Shown here: positions 60,476-64,000 of the stretch, piece by piece
Layout: every line of letters starts with the position of its first letter
Position numbering within the stretch: the stretch's first letter is position 1
Origin: Branchiostoma floridae
Lineage: Eukaryota; Chordata; Leptocardii; Amphioxiformes; Branchiostomatidae
Assembly: GCF_000003815.2 (NCBI RefSeq)
Contig: NC_049996.1
Span: forward strand, 10,343,545 to 10,407,544
Reading direction: 5' to 3'
Length of the DNA stretch: 64,000 nucleotides
The notes under the pieces: model-generated
Databases searched by the model: none
What the model was told of the DNA's origin: nothing
Seen by the model: only the letters and a program-made list of their open reading frames with translations
Translations under genes and position numbers: made by a program

Positions 60476-60783
60476 GCTCGAGATGTCCGCTGTGAGGACA
60501 TCAATGAATGCGCACTGGGGATCGTCAGATGCCCCCCTCCCACAACCTGTGTGAACACTCTGGGCGGTGCGCTGTGCGTGGAGGGATTCACCCCTTGCAG
60601 GAAGACCGAGTACTTCGACATCGCCACCGAAGAGTGCCGAACATGCACGAAGTGTAAGTCCGCGGCCGACATTGCCCGACCGTGCACGGAGTTCTACGAC
60701 CAGATCTGCTCCATCAGCGCCTTCTCGACGCTCGCCTACTTCTGGTTTGGGAACACGTTTAACGTGCAGGAAATCATCTCAAG
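60476..60783 (+). CDS. Gene B exon: shortened cbEGF fused to a second TNFR-like module
   Basis: 102 codons plus two bases. The acceptor is CTTTTTTACAG and the donor TCAAG|GTAGGA. It encodes ARDVRCEDINEC, CVNTLGGALC and then CRKTEYFDIATEECRTCTKC, ending in the linker FWFGNTFNVQEIIS. The DINEC start and CVNT..G motif mark a calcium-binding EGF-like unit; as in gene A, the last EGF cysteines are missing and a TNFR-like Cys series follows directly. Confidence 0.87.
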
Positions 60784-61313
60784 GTAGGAGTGGGGCCAAC
60801 ATTATGAGCAAAAATGCTGCTATTGACTTTTTCCCATTTTTGATACAACAGACGTATACAGTTTATACCAAGGACGTTATAACGCCCTTGCTGACACCAA
60901 ACTTATATCCGAAGGGCTCGGAGCTCTCGGACGTACGTTCTTTGACCTATGCATGTAACTTATGTTGACCGTTTATTGACCTATTATCATTGCGTAGTAA
61001 CAGGAAATGATGAGCAAAAGCAAATGATGGTATGTCGCCATGAGCACCTTTGTACACTGAGAATTATTGTGATGAAGACTGTGTTGTTTTCTTCCAGCAG
61101 ACGTTGTGCCGTTGTCGTCCTCAGCACTGTTACTTACCATCTTCAATTTACAATTTGCTTTTAGTATCTTAGACACTACAGCGACAGCTTTCCTTCGATA
61201 GTTTCAATGGTTGGTTGAAACGTTGCTTTACATCAGCAGAACTTCAGTTGCTTGGAGAATTTAGAAGCGACGTCGCTCTGTCGCTTAGCGACGACATGTA
61301 CGTCACTGTAGAC

Positions 61314-61667
61314 ATCCTCCTACGCACGGTCCCCAACGGCTAGCTAACTCGCCTATTGGGGCCCTGCTGTCTGGTGGCCCACTAGCAGTTACTGTGAGCG
61401 TCGCCACAAACCAGCTGTCAGCCAATCAAAGAATAGGCCTTTCTTGGGCTTTCTGTTTATGAAAGTCATCTCACAAAGGCCAACCATGTTACGTCTTACA
61501 TAGCTCCATCCTCCTACGCCCGATCCCCAACGGCTGACTGCCCATATAAGGGTAAGCTCATTAATATTTATAAGCAGGGCGGTCAGTAACTGATCTGAGT
61601 GCACCAGACAGCAGAGGTGACCACAAGGAGTTTCGACACGACGGTGGTCCCTCTGCGTAGGAGAATG
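61314..61667. mobile_element. 354-bp inverted-repeat element in a gene B intron
   Basis: CATCCTCCTACGCA at the left pairs with TGCGTAGGAGAATG at the right, and CTGCTGTCTGGTG (61365-61377) with CACCAGACAGCAG (61602-61614). A second copy of the left motif (CATCCTCCTACGC then CCCCAACGGCT) at about 61505 suggests nesting. Confidence 0.65.
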
Positions 61668-62079
61668 CAACGTAGAAGGATAGCGTGTTTATGTTGACAA
61701 CTACCAGCTGACTTCCCGTTGGCTAGCCACGATTGACCCATGTCGCTTCTCGCCCCGGAGCCACGCTAGCTGCGCCGCCGGCTCCTGGTACAGATCCCGG
61801 AGTTGTCCCTGGAAAGTGTGAATACTGCCGCGTGTCGGTTTTACCCACGACGTGACCGATTCACGGGTAAACGTTTAAACGACAGCGTTAAACGAAAATA
61901 TACCTTGTCGACGTTAATCAATTGTAAAAGCTCATGCAACTATATCTAGCAATCCATAAATTTCCCCTAAAATCCTTATAAGAGAAACTGACAGATGACA
62001 AAACAGTGAAAGCTTGGTGACACACGTACAATTGTGTGCCACCAAGACTGAGAAAAGCTGCTCTGTTCACGCTCGCCAG

Positions 62080-62299
62080 GGGGAGCTACCGAAATCTTGA
62101 TCAGAAGCTTCCTCTGAAGTCCGGAGCGCCCAACAACGAGGTCTTCGTCTCCGGTGACGTCACTGATCGGGTGGAGGTGAACAAGGAAGGCATTTTGTGG
62201 GTGGACTACAACTTTGCCATGAAGCATTCTTGTCGCAAGTTTGTGCAGATGACCATAAAGACTAAGGGAAGTGGGGACATGGCGTCGGCTAGGATACAG
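62080..62299 (+). CDS. Gene B exon: first jelly-roll-like repeat, N-terminal half
   Basis: 220 bp. The preferred acceptor is the pyrimidine-rich CTCTGTTCACGCTCGCCAG, ending at 62079; two upstream AGs also fit the phase and would lengthen the exon by 27 or 33 bp. The donor is ACAG|GTACAG (exon end 62299). It encodes GSYRNLDQKL through GILWVDYNFAMKHSC to MASARIQ. GILWVDYNFAMKHSC is almost identical to GVLWMDYNFAVKHSC of gene A and carries the first of the paired Cys. Confidence 0.83.
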
Positions 62300-62648
62300 G
62301 TACAGTCTAGACAAGCGCCACCGTAAACGGTTTGGTTGTGTCTCTTTGGTTCTCTGTCTTCCTACCATCCAGCTGGAACAAACCCATATTTGTTATTTAT
62401 GACAGTTCTACGACACAAACCTATAGCATACACCAATGGGTCTTTTGTTTTAAATTTCGGACCATTTTGCGTCATTTCCAAGACAGTTACCGAATCAAAA
62501 TCAATTGCTTCCCACCTGCGTACTGCAGACATGTTGAATTTTGATGAACATTTTGTAGAAGACCTGCTGTCATGCGTACATATAGCATATGCTGATAAAT
62601 GATATCATTAGATAGAGTTTATCAATCAAGTAATAACTGCACAAACAG

Positions 62649-62846
62649 GACACGGATGGAAAACTGTACCAGAGTGCTCTGCTGAGCGGAGCGATACAAC
62701 TGGAACCCAAGAGTGAACTGACCCTGGAGATCCAGAACCGGTTCTGTTTCCTGCCGTCTGTAGCGGTCCGCCCGTTGAGGAACAACCGGCTGAAGGAGCT
62801 GTCCAAACTGGCGGGGCCGCTCAGCGTCCTCTGGCTGTCTCCTGAG
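62649..62846 (+). CDS. Gene B exon: first jelly-roll-like repeat, C-terminal half
   Basis: 66 codons, phase 0 at both ends (acceptor ACAAACAG, donor CCTGAG|GTAACG). It encodes DTDGKLYQSALLSGAIQ, then LTLEIQNRFCF (second paired Cys) and GPLSVLWLSPE. It aligns throughout with gene A residues about 366-432. The donor is copied four more times in the following intron. Confidence 0.87.
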
Positions 62847-63085
62847 GTAACGTACAGGAAGTCATGGTTTTAAGAAATGTTTTGGCTATCACCTGAGGTA
62901 ACGTATAGAAAGTCAAGGTCTTAAGAAATGCTCTATCACCTGGGGTAACGAACAGAAAGTCAGGGTCTTAAGAAATGCTCTGGCTATCACCCAGGGTAAC
63001 GTGCCGAAAGCCATGGTCTTAAGAAATGTCATGGCTATTACCTGGTGTAACGTACAGAAAGTCAAGTTCTTGAGAAATGAATTTT
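62821..63085. repeat. 51-bp tandem array copying the gene B exon donor
   Basis: GTAACG starts at 62847 (genuine donor), 62898, 62945, 62996 and 63047, a period of 51 bp (47 once). Each unit repeats the exon end (GGCTRTCWCCTGAG-like) plus the intron start (GTAACGTACAGAAAGTCA) and TTAAGAAATG. Each copy therefore keeps a GT donor in context. The unit contains an in-frame TAA. Confidence 0.92.
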
Positions 63086-63513
63086 GAAGCACGAAGTCGA
63101 AGATCGCAAACCTATGGAAGACATCATTGTTTTCTTATTTCTTTCAGATTCACTGCTGAAACTTGAATTTGTTGTTAGGTAGCACAATAATGTATCTAGT
63201 CAAGATATCCATAAGCCAAAAAGATCATGGCATCATGATAACATACAGACATAACAGACATAACGAAGTCGCTTGATGGCGCAAAACATAATACATTCGT
63301 CATCAGGTTGAAGTTACCTATGACAAACTTCCAGCCATAGCTTCTTGACTCCTGTTTGCGAAAGACCACACAAAATGGCACCAAAGCTTTCCTGGAGAAC
63401 AGTCTATAAATAAAGAAGGACTGTTCTATATTCATTTTGATATTTTTGTGGACAGATTTTGTGCAATTTAAAGTAATTATAAATTCAATGTGTATTTTGT
63501 CTTCGTCATCCAG

Positions 63514-63642
63514 CTTGGAGCCGTTACAGCGCGTGCGTACACCCGCCTCCACACCTGGTACAGAACATGGAGGGTCTTTCTTGATTACCCTGAATCCTCG
63601 GACAAGTACGTTGTCAAGCTGCTGAACAACCATCTCTTTAAG
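63514..63642 (+). CDS. Gene B exon: start of second jelly-roll-like repeat
   Basis: 43 codons, phase 0 at both ends (acceptor GTCATCCAG, donor TTTAAG|GTTAGT). It encodes LGAVTARAYTRLHTWYRTW through VVKLLNNHLFK and aligns with gene A GAVTMTARTRLTTYHSKW through FIINLNNNRRF. The gene continues beyond the right edge; by analogy with gene A about 250 residues are still to come. Confidence 0.82.
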
Positions 63643-64000
63643 GTTAGTAAACACCTGCAATTTTACCTGTGAAATGTTCAGGGCTTAAAATCTAGAGGTA
63701 TGAAATATATCAATATATAACATCATCTGTGTCAAAGAGACATTTGACTGTCAGGGAATAGTTTAGTGTCTGTCACGAAGGTGAAGTGAAAAGTGAAAGT
63801 GGAAAAAATTGTACTTCAGACTGTACTTTACCAGTGTAACCTGATGCATTAAGATGATGTGTCGCATTGCAATAAAGTACCTGGTAAAATACATACATGT
63901 AGCTAATTGTGTAAAAATACGAAACAAGCTAATGCTCATTACACAAACACTAGTCTACTACACGTTCAAGTGCAGATTACAAATAATGTAAATACAGCGC

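Overview
The window looks like a piece of an animal nuclear genome, most probably a cephalochordate (amphioxus, Branchiostoma). Coding density is low, exons are short with consensus GT/AG junctions, and introns and intergenic DNA are packed with small foldback DNA transposons, tRNA-derived SINEs and minisatellites. Two kinds of gene can be supported. I could run no searches; species and family names rest on recognised motifs.

Left part (1-26.6 kb, minus strand): the first three coding exons of a DIP2 (disco-interacting protein 2) orthologue, read right to left: exon 1 at 26312-26396, exon 2 at 5147-5335, exon 3 at 365-475. All three junctions are phase 1 and join cleanly. They encode the N-terminal DMAP1-binding region, here with a long Gln/Arg-rich insert; the rest of the gene lies beyond the left edge. 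Intron 1 (about 21 kb) holds a 1.04-kb hAT-type element with a perfect 8-bp target duplication, a 242-bp foldback element with a 9-bp duplication, a SINE with a perfect 10-bp duplication and a minisatellite apparently built from a transposon end.

Middle part (26.6-52.9 kb): no gene I can support. It holds at least six copies of one short TAGCCTGG-ended transposon family with 8-9 bp target duplications, a second hAT-like element, a GC-rich repeat island at 35.9-39.1 kb with ten copies of a 65-bp satellite, a 124-bp tandem repeat, a CT-rich tract and a 100-N assembly gap (45674-45773). A plausible orphan plus-strand promoter with first exon lies at 29.6-30.06 kb.

Right part (52.9-64 kb, plus strand): two tandem paralogous genes for secreted multidomain proteins that I cannot assign to a named family. 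Gene A (52958-56096) encodes 720 residues: signal peptide, a strikingly regular heptad coil, a TNFR-type cysteine-rich module, a shortened calcium-binding EGF-like unit fused to a second TNFR-like module, then three tandem beta-sandwich repeats that I infer to be C1q/TNF-like. Gene B (58.2 kb to the right edge) has the same order but is cut by six introns inside the part that gene A carries as one 1,949-bp exon. The trimer-type coil plus jelly-roll-like repeats suggests a secreted oligomeric recognition or matrix protein (inference).

The two most interesting signals are this protein architecture with its intron asymmetry, and three separate exons (DIP2 exons 2 and 3, and one exon of gene B) whose 5' splice-donor junction has been copied in tandem into the following intron.
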